DNA of 64,000 nucleotides from Loxodes magnus (taxonomy: Eukaryota; Ciliophora; Karyorelictea; Loxodida; Loxodidae): the NCBI GenBank assembly GCA_946699065.1, contig CAMPDV010001281.1:53815-117814 (forward strand), given 5' to 3'. Shown here in pieces: positions 16,201-28,465 of the stretch. Position 1 is the first letter of the stretch. Each line of letters opens with the position of its first letter. The position numbers were made by a program, and so were the translations under genes. Under the pieces are notes generated by a model. It worked only from the letters and a program-made list of their open reading frames with translations. It did not search any database and was not told where the DNA came from.

Positions 16201-19200
16201 GAACTCTGAATCACTGGATATAGCCACAGATGATACATAATTAGTGTGACCACTCATGGTCTTACAGGTACCTGTCTTGACGTCCCATAGTCTCACCGTC
16301 TTATCATAACTTCCCGATACGATGAACTCTGAATCACTGGATATAGCCACAGATAATACATAATTAGTGTGACCACTCATTGTCTAACAGGTACCTGTCT
16401 TGACGTTCCATAGTCTCACCGTCTCATCATAACTTCCCGATACGATGAACTCTGAATCACTGGATATAGCCACAGATAATACATAATTAGTGTGACCACT
16501 CATGGTCTTACAGGTACCTGTCTTGACGTCCCATAGTCTCACCGTCTTATCATAACTTCCCGATACGATGAACTCTGAATCACTGGATATAGCCACAGAT
16601 CTTACATAATGTCTGTGACCACTCATGGTCTTACAGGTACCTGTCTTGACGTTCCATAGTCTCACCGTCTCATCTCTACTTCCCGATACGATGAACTCTG
16701 AATCACTGGATATAGCCACAGATAATACATAATCTGTGTGACCACTCATGGTCTTACAGGTACCTGTCTTGACGTTCCATAGTCTCACCGTCTTATCATA
16801 ACTTCCCGATACGATGAACTCTGAATCACTGGATATAGCCACAGATGATACAGAATAAGTGTGACCACTCATGGTCTTACAGGTACCTGTCTTGACGTTC
16901 CATAGTCTCACCGTCTTATCATAACTTCCCGATACGATGAACTCTGAATCACTGGATATAGCCACAGATAATACATAACTAGTGTGACCACTCATTGTCT
17001 TACAGGTACCTGTCTTGACGTTCCATAGTCTCACCGTCTTATCATAACTTCCCGATACGATGAACTCTGAATCACTGGATATAGCCAAAGCAGATACATA
17101 ATCTGTGTGACCACTCATGGTCTTACAGGTACCTGTCTTGACGTCCCATAGTCTCACCGTCTTATCATAACTTCCCGATACGATGAACTCTGAATCACTG
17201 GATATAGCCACAGATAATACATAATTAGTGTGACCACTCATTGTCTTACAGGTACCTGTCTTGACGTTCCATAGTCTCACCGTCTCATCATAACTTCCCG
17301 ATACGATGAACTCTGAATCACTGGATATAGCCACAGATAATACATAATTAGTGTGACCACTCATGGTCTTACAGGTACCTGTCTTGACGTCCCATAGTCT
17401 CACCGTCTTATCATAACTTCCCGATACGATGAACTCTGAATCACTGGATATAGCCACAGATAATACATAATTAGTGTGACCACTCATGGTCTTACAGGTA
17501 CCTGTCTTGACGTCCCATAGTCTCACCGTCTTATCATAACTTCCCGATACGATGAACTCTGAATCACTGGATATAGCCACAGATAATACAGAATTAGTGT
17601 GACCACTCATGGTCTTACAGGTACCTGTCTTGACGTCCCATAGTCTCACCGTCTTATCATAACTTCCCGATACGATGAACTCTGAATCACTGGATATAGC
17701 CACAGATGATACATAATTAGTGTGACCACTCATGGTCTTACAGGTACCTGTCTTGACGTCCCATAGTCTCACCGTCTTATCATAACTTCCCGATACGATG
17801 AACTCTGAATCACTGGATATAGCCAAAGCAGATACATAACTAGTGTGACCACTCATTGTCTTACAGGTACCTGTCTTGACGTCCCATAGTCTCACCGTCT
17901 TATCATAACTTCCCGATACGATGAACTCTGAATCACTGGATATAGCCAAAGCAGATACATAACTAGTGTGACCACTCATAGTCTTACAGGTACCTGTCTT
18001 GACGTTCCATAGTCTCACCGTCTTATCATAACTTCCCGATACGATGAACTCTGAATCACTGGATATAGCCACAGATAATACATAATTAGTGTGACCACTC
18101 ATGGTCTTACAGGTACCTGTCTTGACGTCCCATAGTCTCACCGTCTTATCATAACTTCCCGATACGATGAACTCTGAATCACTGGATATAGCCACAGATA
18201 ATACATAATTAGTGTGACCACTCATGGTCTTACAGGTACCTGTCTTGACGTTCCATAGTCTCACCGTCTCATCTCTACTTCCCGATACGATGAACTCTGA
18301 ATCACTGGATATAGCCAAAGCAGATACATAATGTCTGTGACCACTCATTGTCTTACAGGTACCTGTCTTGACGTCCCATAGTCTCACCGTTTTATCATCA
18401 CTTCTCGATACGATGAACTCTGAATCACTGGATATAGCCACAGATCTTACAGAATTTGTGTGACCACTCATGGTCTTACAGGTACCTGTCTTGACGTCCA
18501 ATAGTCTCACCGTCTTATCATAACTTCCCGATACGATGAACTCTGAATCACTGGATATAGCCACAGATGATACATAATTAGTGTGACCACTCATGGTCTT
18601 ACAGGTACCTGTCTTGACGTCCCATAGTCTCACCGTCTTATCATAACTTCCCGATACGATGAACTCTGAATCACTGGATATAGCCAAAGCAGATACATAA
18701 CTAGTGTGACCACTCATTGTCTTACAGGTACCTGTCTTGACGTCCCATAGTCTCACCGTCTTATCATAACTTCCCGATACGATGAACTCTGAATCACTGG
18801 ATATAGCCACAGATAATACATAATCTGTGTGACCACTCATGGTCTTACAGGTACCTGTCTTGACGTTCCATAGTCTCACCGTCTCATCTCTACTTCCCGA
18901 TACGATGAACTCTGAATCACTGGATATAGCCAAAGCAGATACATAACTAGTGTGACCACTCATGGTCTTACAGGTACCTGTCTTGACGTCCCATAGTCTC
19001 ACCGTCTCATCATAACTTCCCGATACGATGAACTCTGAATCACTGGATATAGCCACAGATAATACATAACTAGTGTGACCACTCATAGTCTTACAGGTAC
19101 CTGTCTTGACGTTCCATAGTCTCACCGTCTTATCATAACTTCCCGATACGATGAACTCTGAATCACTGGATATAGCCAAAGATAATACATAATTAGTGTG

Positions 19201-22200
19201 ACCACTCATGGTCTTACAGGTACCTGTCTTGACGTCCCATAGTCTCACCGTATTATCTCTACTTCCCGATACGATGAACTCTGAATCACTGGATATAGCC
19301 AAAGCAGATACATAATGTCTGTGACCACTCATGGTCTAACAGGTACCTGTCTTGACGTTCCATAGTCTCACCGTCTTATCATAACTTCCCGATACGATGA
19401 ACTCTGAATCACTGGATATAGCCAAAGCAGATACATAATGTCTGTGACCACTCATGGTCTAACAGGTACCTGTCTTGACGTCCCATAGTCTCACCGTCTT
19501 ATCATAACTTCCCGATACGATGAACTCTGAATCACTGGATATAGCCAAAGCAGATACATAACTAGTGTGACCACTCATAGTCTTACAGGTACCTGTCTTG
19601 ACGTTCCATAGTCTCACCGTCTTATCATAACTTCCCGATACGATGAACTCTGAATCACTGGATATAGCCACAGATAATACATAATTAGTGTGACCACTCA
19701 TGGTCTTACAGGTACCTGTCTTGACGTCCCATAGTCTCACCGTCTTATCATAACTTCCCGATACGATGAACTCTGAATCACTGGATATAGCCAAAGCAGA
19801 TACATAACTAGTGTGACCACTCATTGTCTTACAGGTACCTGTCTTGACGTCCCATAGTCTCACCGTCTTATCATAACTTCCCGATACGATGAACTCTGAA
19901 TCACTGGATATAGCCACAGATAATACATAATTAGTGTGACCACTCATGGTCTTACAGGTACCTGTCTTGACGTCCCATAGTCTCACCGTCTCATCATAAC
20001 TTCCCGATACGATGAACTCTGAATCACTGGATATAGCCAAAGCAGATACATAACTAGTGTGACCACTCATTGTCTTACAGGTACCTGTCTTGACGTCCCA
20101 TAGTCTCACCGTCTTATCATAACTTCCCGATACGATGAACTCTGAATCACTGGATATAGCCACAGATCTTACATAATGTCTGTGACCACTCATTGTCTTA
20201 CAGGTACCTGTCTTGACGTCCCATAGTCTCACCGTCTTATCATAACTTCCCGATACGATGAACTCTGAATCACTGGATATAGCCACAGATCTTACATAAT
20301 TAGTGTGACCACTCATGGTCTTACAGGTACCTGTCTTGACGTCCCATAGTCTCACCGTCTTATCATAACTTCCCGATACGATGAACTCTGAATCACTGGA
20401 TATAGCCACAGATAATACATAATTAGTGTGACCACTCATGGTCTTACAGGTACCTGTCTTGACGTTCCATAGTCTCACCGTCTTATCATAACTTCCCGAT
20501 ACGATGAACTCTGAATCACTGGATATAGCCACAGATAATACATAATTAGTGTGACCACTCATGGTCTTACAGGTACCTGTCTTGACGTCCCATAGTCTCA
20601 CCGTCTTATCATAACTTCCCGATACGATGAACTCTGAATCACTGGATATAGCCAAAGATAATACATAATTAGTGTGACCACTCATAGTCTTACAGGTACC
20701 TGTCTTGACGTCCCATAGTCTCACCGTCTTATCATAACTTCCCGATACGATGAACTCTGAATCACTGGATATAGCCACAGATAATACATAATTAGTGTGA
20801 CCACTCATGGTCTTACAGGTACCTGTCTTGACGTCCCATAGTCTCACCGTCTTATCATAACTTCCCGATACGATGAACTCTGAATCACTGGATATAGCCA
20901 CAGATAATACATAATTAGTGTGACCACTCATGGTCTTACAGGTACCTGTCTTGACGCTCCATAGTCTCACCGTCTTATCATAACTTCCCGATACGATGAA
21001 CTCTGAATCACTGGATATAGCCACAGATAATACATAATTAGTGTGACCACTCATGGTCTTACAGGTACCTGTCTTGACGTTCCATAGTCTCACCGTCTCA
21101 TCTCTACTTCCCGATACGATGAACTCTGAATCACTGGATATAGCCAAAGCAGATACATAATGTCTGTGACCACTCATTGTCTTACAGGTACCTGTCTTGA
21201 CGTCCCATAGTCTCACCGTCTTATCATAACTTCCCGATACGATGAACTCTGAATCACTGGATATAGCCACAGATGATACATAATTAGTGTGACCACTCAT
21301 GGTCTTACAGGTACCTGTCTTGACGCTCCATAGTCTCACCGTCTTATCATAACTTCCCGATACGATGAACTCTGAATCACTGGATATAGCCACAGATAAT
21401 ACATAATTAGTGTGACCACTCATGGTCTTACAGGTACCTGTCTTGACGTCCCATAGTCTCACCGTCTTATCATAACTTCCCGATACGATGAACTCTGAAT
21501 CACTGGATATAGCCACAGATAATACATAATTAGTGTGACCACTCATGGTCTTACAGGTACCTGTCTTGACGTCCCATAGTCTCACCGTCTTATCATAACT
21601 TCCCGATACGATGAACTCTGAATCACTGGATATAGCCACAGATAATACATAATTAGTGTGACCACTCATGGTCTTACAGGTACCTGTCTTGACGTTCCAT
21701 AGTCTCACCGTCTCATCTCTACTTCCCGATACGATGAACTCTGAATCACTGGATATAGCCAAAGCAGATACATAATGTCTGTGACCACTCATTGTCTTAC
21801 AGGTACCTGTCTTGACGTCCCATAGTCTCACCGTCTTATCATAACTTCCCGATACGATGAACTCTGAATCACTGGATATAGCCACAGATGATACATAATT
21901 AGTGTGACCACTCATGGTCTTACAGGTACCTGTCTTGACGCTCCATAGTCTCACCGTCTTATCATAACTTCCCGATACGATGAACTCTGAATCACTGGAT
22001 ATAGCCACAGATAATACATAATTAGTGTGACCACTCATGGTCTTACAGGTACCTGTCTTGACGCTCCATAGTCTCACCGTCTTATCATAACTTCCCGATA
22101 CGATGAACTCTGAATCACTGGATATAGCCAAAGCAGATACACAATTAGTGTGACCACTCATTGTCTTACAGGTACCTGTCTTGACGTCCCATAGTCTCAC

Positions 22201-25002
22201 CGTCTTATCATAACTTCCCGATACGATGAACTCTGAATCACTGGATATAGCCACAGATAATACATAATTAGTGTGACCACTCATGGTCTTACAGGTACCT
22301 GTCTTGACGTCCCATAGTCTCACCGTCTTATCATAACTTCCCGATACGATGAACTCTGAATCACTGGATATAGCCACAGATAATACATAATTAGTGTGAC
22401 CACTCATGGTCTTACAGGTACCTGTCTTGACGCTCCATAGTCTCACCGTTTTATCATAACTTCCCGATACGATGAACTCTGAATCACTGGATATAGCCAC
22501 AGATAATACATAATTAGTGTGACCACTCATGGTCTTACAGGTACCTGTCTTGACGTCCCATAGTCTCACCGTCTTATCATAACTTCCCGATACGATGAAC
22601 TCTGAATCACTGGATATAGCCACAGATCTTACATAATTAGTGTGACCACTCATGGTCTTACAGGTACCTGTCTTGACGTCCCATAGTCTCACCGTCTCAT
22701 CATAACTTCCCGATACGATGAACTCTGAATCACTGGATATAGCCAAAGCAGATACATAACTAGTGTGACCACTCATTGTCTTACAGGTACCTGTCTTGAC
22801 GTCCCATAGTCTCACCGTCTTATCATAACTTCCCGATACGATGAACTCTGAATCACTGGATATAGCCACAGATCTTACATAATGTCTGTGACCACTCATG
22901 GTCTTACAGGTACCTGTCTTGACGTCCCATAGTCTCACCGTCTTATCATAACTTCCCGATACGATGAACTCTGAATCACTGGATATAGCCACAGATCTTA
23001 CATAATTAGTGTGACCACTCATGGTCTTACAGGTACCTGTCTTGACGTCCCATAGTCTCACCGTCTTATCATAACTTCCCGATACGATGAACTCTGAATC
23101 ACTGGATATAGCCACAGATAATACATAATTAGAATCACTAGATATAGCCACAGCATATACATGACTAGTGTGACCACTCATGGTCTTGCAGGTACCTGTC
23201 TTGACGTCCCATAGTCTCACCGTATTATCTCTACTTCCCGATACGATAAACTCTGAATCACTGGATATAGCCACAGCAGATACATAATGTGTGTGACCAC
23301 TCATGGTCTTACAGGTACCTGTCTTGACGTCCCATAGTCTCACCGTATTATCTCAACTTCCCGATACGATGAACTCTGAATCACTGGATATAGCCACAGA
23401 TGATACAATACTAGTGTTACCACTCATGGTCTTACAGGTACCTGTCTTGACGTCCCATAGTCTCATCGTCTTATCTCTACTTCCCGATACGATGAACTCT
23501 GAATCACTGGATATAGCCACAGTATATAAATAAAGTGTGTGACCACTCATGGTCTTACAGGTACCGTCAGCTATGTTATAGATTCGAAGAGTTTTGTCGT
23601 ATGAGCCAGATACTATTAAGTTAGAGTTTGGTGAGATGGCTACGGAGGTGACTGAGTCTGAGTGTCCAGTGAATATGTGAGGAAATTCAGAAGAGATTGA
23701 TGACAGGTTGGCGTTGGAGAGATCACAGTTGATAAACTTGGTGTTGCGTAGGTTGGCTGATGTTAGGTTAGAGTTGGAGAAATTGCAGTTAGTGAAGGTG
23801 GTGTCAGAAATATCTGAGTTAGTTAAGTCAAGGTTTTGTAAGTTTAGTTGACTGAATTAGAGGTTTAAGTAATTTAACACTGTTAAGGCATTTGCTGCTG
23901 CTACTTGCATTTTTGGTTGATTCTTAGCTATATTCAAGATCTGCAACATGTATTACTAATTCTTCTCAGATTTTATTTGAATTAAATCATAAAGAATTAA
24001 TTATTTTTGGCAGATACTGATTAGATTCAAAGGATTGTTTAAGATGGTGTTCATGTCTATTTGTTTATTTTTGAATTCGTTGAGAATGTTCTAAAGGTTC
24101 TGAATGCTTTCAATTTTGAACTCTTAAAGTGGTTATTTTGGGATTTAAACTTTTTAAGTCTATTCTGTAACTTTTGGCTGTATTTATTATGAAACTTGCT
24201 GTCCTTAGATCTATTTTTTGAATTCTTCTTAAGGTTGTCTCACTTATTATGTCTGATTTTGCTAGAGTTGTTTTTATTGATCGATAACTTTTCTTATTAC
24301 AACTGAAAAATCTTGCATACTTGCTCTTTATTCATGATTCATACTCATGATCTCCTAAAAGACTTTAAATGAGATTTCTGATATTGCTTTGTAGTTTTGG
24401 CTGGCGTCTTAGTAACTTAAAGAACTAACTCTTTGCAATTCATTTTATTATCCTTCAAATTCTTTTACTACCTCATTCAATGCGTTTAAATTAAGATTGC
24501 ATTCCTAACTGGTTACCATCTTTTAAGTCTTTATTTGCTGGTACTTTTTACTTAAGGTATTTATCTTTCTTAAGGCTTACTCTATTTCAGTTACGATTTT
24601 CTAACATTCAACAATTTCTCTTTAACATAGTATCCACGTAACTTGTTTTACAATTTTGCTGAAGATCTATTAAAAATCTACACATGTTTTCTTGATACTT
24701 ATTATACTTGCTTTTTAGATGTTGGCTTGTCCCGATAAGTCATTCACTAATTATATTAAATTAGCTTAATGCTCAAACATGTTTAACTATTACTTAAAGT
24801 ATTCTTTTATGTCGAAATTCTTTAAATTGTGTTCCTCTATACTTACTTCCTTGTTGTGAATTTTGCATTTGTAAGTATTAGTTACTTTTGAAACATTTTT
24901 AATACATTTAGCACATTAAATGCAACTACAACTTATTATTTTTGGTAATCTTTGATTTTAGTCAAAAAATTTGCTACAACTCTAACAGACGGTTAAATCC
25001 AT
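1..25002 (-). CDS. Giant RING-like / pentapeptide / WD40-repeat protein, C-terminus off the window
   Basis: Read with UAR=Gln, one frame runs from an ATG at 25002 toward the left edge. Residues 6-49 hold C6, C9, C25, C27, C30, C33, C46 and H49, spaced like a RING finger with Cys in place of the usual third-ligand His. Residues about 60-360 are Gln/Lys-rich and probably helical. Residues about 370-440 carry pentapeptide-type repeats (NLDLTNSDIS, SNLTSANLRN). WD40 repeats start near residue 442 and continue off the window. About 8,300 codons lie here, far above usual WD40 proteins. TAG replaces AAG or GAG in several units, and one TGA lies at 23353-23355. From the N-terminus the WD40 frame is clean to about 13266; eight 1-bp deletions and one insertion follow. 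An in-frame upstream ATG at 25044 is an alternative start. A ubiquitin-ligase or ligand-recognition role is inferred from architecture only. The distal part may be decayed or misassembled. Confidence 0.8.
6148..7350 (-). repeat. Higher-order WD40 block, duplicate of 1-1200
   Basis: This block carries the same ordered series of unit variants as the left end of the window. It differs by an extra C near 6450 (gtcccca for gtccca), which shifts the frame. The insertion therefore arose in this copy after the duplication, or it is a sequencing error confined to it. Confidence 0.7.
14640..17830 (-). repeat. 19-unit offset block duplication within the WD40 array
   Basis: Distinctive unit series starting near 14640 recur 2,337 bp (19 units) later, starting near 16977. 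The shared order includes a ctagtg unit, a SAL unit followed by tctgtg, a cattgtc unit and an E-for-K (catcat) unit. The second copy has one additional unit near 17590. This shows array growth by multi-unit blocks as well as by single units. Confidence 0.6.
23303..23352 (-). other. Boundary between homogenised and divergent WD40 units
   Basis: From here toward the gene start, units carry private differences (TLYLYT, TSIVSS, an M for V before RLW, and a fully divergent first unit with LRIYNIADG). Toward the left, units become nearly identical. This marks the edge of the homogenised part of the array. Confidence 0.5.
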
Positions 25003-27696
25003 TATTTATAATTGATTTAAAAAAAGTCTCTCATTAAATACCATATATTACAATGAAAATAAAATTGAAAAAGAAAAAATATTAATTAAAAATAAGAATT
25101 TATCAAAATTAATATTTAATTTTGATTAAAATATAAATAATAAGGGAAATTAAAAAAATTATTAACTATTAGATAAAATATATATTTAAAAAAATTAATT
25201 TAAAAACTAAAATTTTACGTAAATAATTAAAATAAATATCTAGATCTATTTTTTTTATAAAATTAAAAGAAATAAAAAATTTAAAAATAAAATTTTTAGA
25301 AAATATATTATTTTAAAATAATTTGTAAATTTTAATTAAAAATTTAATTGTTATTTGAGATAAATGCAATAAAAAGGTTTTTTTATTAATACAAAAAATA
25401 TTAAAAAACTAAATTTCAAATGATAAAAATAAAAATTAATAAAACTATAATAGTAAAAATTAAACTTTAAATTATATTTATAAATTGCTTTTTTATAAAT
25501 AAAAAAACAATTCTTATATTAATTAAATACAAATTAATTTTTTATAATTTTAAAAGAATGAAAATATATAAGATATGTATGTAATATAAAATTTAAATAT
25601 TAAAAAAAAATCTAATTATTTCAAAATTAACAATCAAAAATAAATTTTTTTAATCAATATATAACGTAAATTATTAAAAAAATTTTATTTAATACCTGGA
25701 AATTATTCAATAATAAATAATAATGAAATAAATTATCTAAAATTAGATAGTTAAATTTATTTGTTTGAAACTTAAATAATATTAAAATATATAAAATATC
25801 ATTTATTTAAAAAAATTAAAGAAATAAACTAAGATATAATTTGAAAACAATATTCATTATATTAATGAAATTAAAACATCCTAAGAAGTAATCCTAAAAT
25901 GAAATAATTGGAAAAAAATAATAAAAAAATTAATTAATATTAAAATAAAAAATAAAACAAAAGATAAAATATTATGCTAATAAATATAAAAATGAAAATA
26001 ATAAATAAATAAAAATTTACTTAACAGAATAGAAAAAATAATAAAAGACTAAAAATTATAATAAAATATAGATATATTAAAATTAGAAAAATAATTTAAT
26101 AAGATTAAAAAAGATAAAAAAAATTAAACACAAAATTAAAATTTAATTTAACTGAATGAAAATAAAAATTTTAATTAAAATAAGAAAAGCATATAAAACT
26201 AATAAAAGCCATATAATAACTAATTAAAAAAACAAATATAATAATATTTATTAGCTTTATAAGCATTTTAAATATCTTCATGGTAGTTTATAAAATTCTA
26301 CTAAGTATGCTTTATATTTTATCTTTAAGCAATTTTCCTAATTGTATTGCTTAATTTCTTTTAAAAAAAAACTAAGCATAGTTATTTTATAAAAAATTTG
26401 GATTTTTTTCAATTAAATCGGAATTATAAATTTCTATATTCATTCTATATCAGAATGCTATTTGAATCTATTAATATAAATTTCTCATTTTATATAGATT
26501 TTTTTGTTTTAATTAATAAAATCCTAAAATTTAGCATAGAAATTTAGAATAATTTATTATTAAGCTTATTTTAAGATATATTGGAAGAAAATATAAAAAT
26601 GAGATTCATTTTATTTGTTTTTCTTAATTATCTAATTTAACTTGCATGTTTTATTTACAACTAACATTATCAATCAATATATTTTGCTTATATACCTTAT
26701 TTAAGCTACGAAACAAAGTGTATAAGGATTATAATGATAATATAAAGCAGACGATATTTACTATCTGTTTTAAGACTAGCTTTCATAAGAAAATAGTTAA
26801 ATCTAAATAGACTTAAATAAATCATGATAACTAAAATTATAGAAATTATAAATAATCAGATTGATAAATAAATATTAAGCCTACAAATAGTAGCTTAAAT
26901 TAATTAAATTCGTAAAGTTATATTTATACTTTATTTATTTTTTTATATTTTAGCTACTTTTAAATGTGATAATTATTTATTATTTAAGGCTTGTGATTGG
27001 CTTAATGATTTATTTTATTTTTAAATTTTAAAAGCATAATAATAATTTTTAGTTATATAAGAGAAATTTATTATCTAAATTTATTAATACTATTTAGATA
27101 AAACTTTGATTAAATTATTTTAAAGGTTTATATTCCTAAGAGAGTGATGTTATTAATAGTGAAAATGAATAATAATTTAACAACTAAAATTGAAATTTCA
27201 AGATCTTTTTGAAGAATGGAAAGTAAAGAAAGTAAGAAAAGAGGATCAAATAGTGAAAATATAAAGAAAATGTTTATAAGCAAGATAAAAATAGATAATT
27301 AGGTAATATTTATACTCTAAAATTTATTAGAGTTATTTGGCAACAAATAATAAATAAAGTAAAATTTTATTTTATTAACTTAATTTATTATTTTAAAGTT
27401 TCTTTTCGATATTACGAAAATACTTAGTAATATTTATTTTATTTCTTTATTATACACTGATAGATATATGCTTCGCTATTAAATTAACGTTTCGATATTA
27501 AAGTAAAAAAAAAATCCTTAATATTACACTTTAATTATCTATCAAGCAATTTAATATTTTAATTTAGTAATAGAGTTAATTTTCAAATGATTTCAATTGT
27601 TCTTTTATTATTTAAAGTAACTCTTTTAATAGCTTATGTAGTTATTTAAAATTACTCCAAACCATATAAATTCACTTTGAAACTTAACATGTATAA
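25003..27696. other. A+T-rich intergenic region upstream of the giant gene
   Basis: No gene was recognised. About 25020-26250 is very A-rich on the + strand with almost no G or C. It presumably holds the 5' flank of the minus-strand giant gene. About 26250-27690 has more balanced A and T. No tRNA, tandem array or conserved protein motif was seen on either strand. Confidence 0.6.
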
Positions 27697-28465
27697 ATGA
27701 AAATTTCCTTCTTACTGATATTGGCTATTATAAGCTTTTCTCAAAGTCACAGAATAGATAAGTTCTTTATGGAAAGTAAAACTATACTCAAGAAAGACTT
27801 AGTACCAAATCTATGAGAGATAAAAATGGAAATGTTTATGAAGTAAGGTTTTTATAAATTAGTTCTAATAATTAAGATTGCTGAATTAGGAAAGTAGATA
27901 ATTAAGGAGTTTAACTGTACAAAACTTTCTTAGATTCAAGCACAACTGATTGTAGAGGTTTAATATTGACTTTAGACAGCGATGATAGACCATATGCAGC
28001 GTTTTCGATTGATGGAGGTTCATATGATGCAGGATATATCACCAAAAAATCAGTTATGACTGGTGCTTTTTCAGGATCTATTTTTTGATTAGTTTTGGTT
28101 CAGGATGAGGTCCTAAAGTTTCAGTTCTAGCTGGATTAAGAATTGATAACGGATTTATCGAAAAAGCTACATTTTTAAGAGCGTAACTTTCTACAGGAAA
28201 AGCGAATTCGTACTTAGTTTAAGAAATAAGTTTCTGTGCAGATCAAATTTCAGTTTACTCTTAGAGTTGGTATAAATCTTTCGATAAAAATTCTTCAAAT
28301 AATAAGTTCATAGGTTACCAAGAAGCAGGCTTGATAAAAGTAAGTACGGAAGGATTTTTCAGACATTATATTCATTTAGACAGAAATATGACGATAATTA
28401 CATAGGCTTCAGTTAAAGATCCTTTAACGTGTTCAATTTTCTTTTAGGTAGAAGTTAGGCAATGA
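27697..28465 (+). CDS. Small secreted protein, one 17-nt intron, one apparent frameshift
   Basis: The ATG at 27697 opens a classic signal peptide, MKISFLLILAIISFSQSHR. Removing a 17-nt GT...AG intron at 27776-27792 restores the frame into a long protein-like sequence with NVYEVRFLQISS, DDRPYAAFSIDGG and GWGPKVSVLAG. TGA reads as Trp in DCWIRK and GSGWGP. The frame slips again at a run of six T (28081-28086); one extra T would restore it through to TGA at 28463-28465. The product would be about 250 residues, mature and extracellular or luminal. The Gly/Asp-rich beta-strand pattern recalls bacterial propeller-like families, but that is from memory only and the function is unknown. The slip may be a homopolymer sequencing error or real decay. 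The gene stands alone in A+T-rich DNA. Confidence 0.65.
27776..27792 (+). other. Putative 17-nt spliceosomal intron
   Basis: GTAAAACTATACTCAAG starts with GTA and ends with AG. Its removal joins the signal-peptide exon to the only downstream frame with protein-like composition, giving FFMEKRLSTKSMRD. Without splicing the frame is lost. Supported by frame restoration only. Confidence 0.6.

Larger units (their letters stand above)
1..23680 (-). repeat. WD40-coding tandem array, 123-bp unit, about 192 copies
   Basis: The unit is exactly 123 bp (41 codons). The anchor base of the GTCKTMSGH motif recurs at 32, 155 and so on to 23554, giving 191 intervals after allowing for seven net single-base losses and one partial unit. 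Most bases are invariant. Variation is concentrated after the GH dipeptide (TNYV, RHYV, TSYV, TDYV, TYSV, TNSV, TRCV), at the next positions (LSV, RSV, SSV, SAL, RFV), at YDK/RDE/RDN/DDK before TVRLW, and at N/D/S before VKTGTC. The array is clearly more G+C-rich than everything around it. Two points where the units become more divergent are the N-terminal edge (23.35-23.69 kb) and a partial unit near 23.13 kb. At seven repeats per propeller this would be about 27 propellers. Confidence 0.95.

Noticed and set aside
23303..23533. + strand open frame of 76 codons
   Set aside because: It is the antisense of WD40 units; the minus-strand frame explains the sequence.
1..23550. Series of separate short WD40 genes
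   Set aside because: The apparent breaks are TAG codons (Gln here) or single-base indels within one continuous periodic array; no promoter-like gaps separate them.
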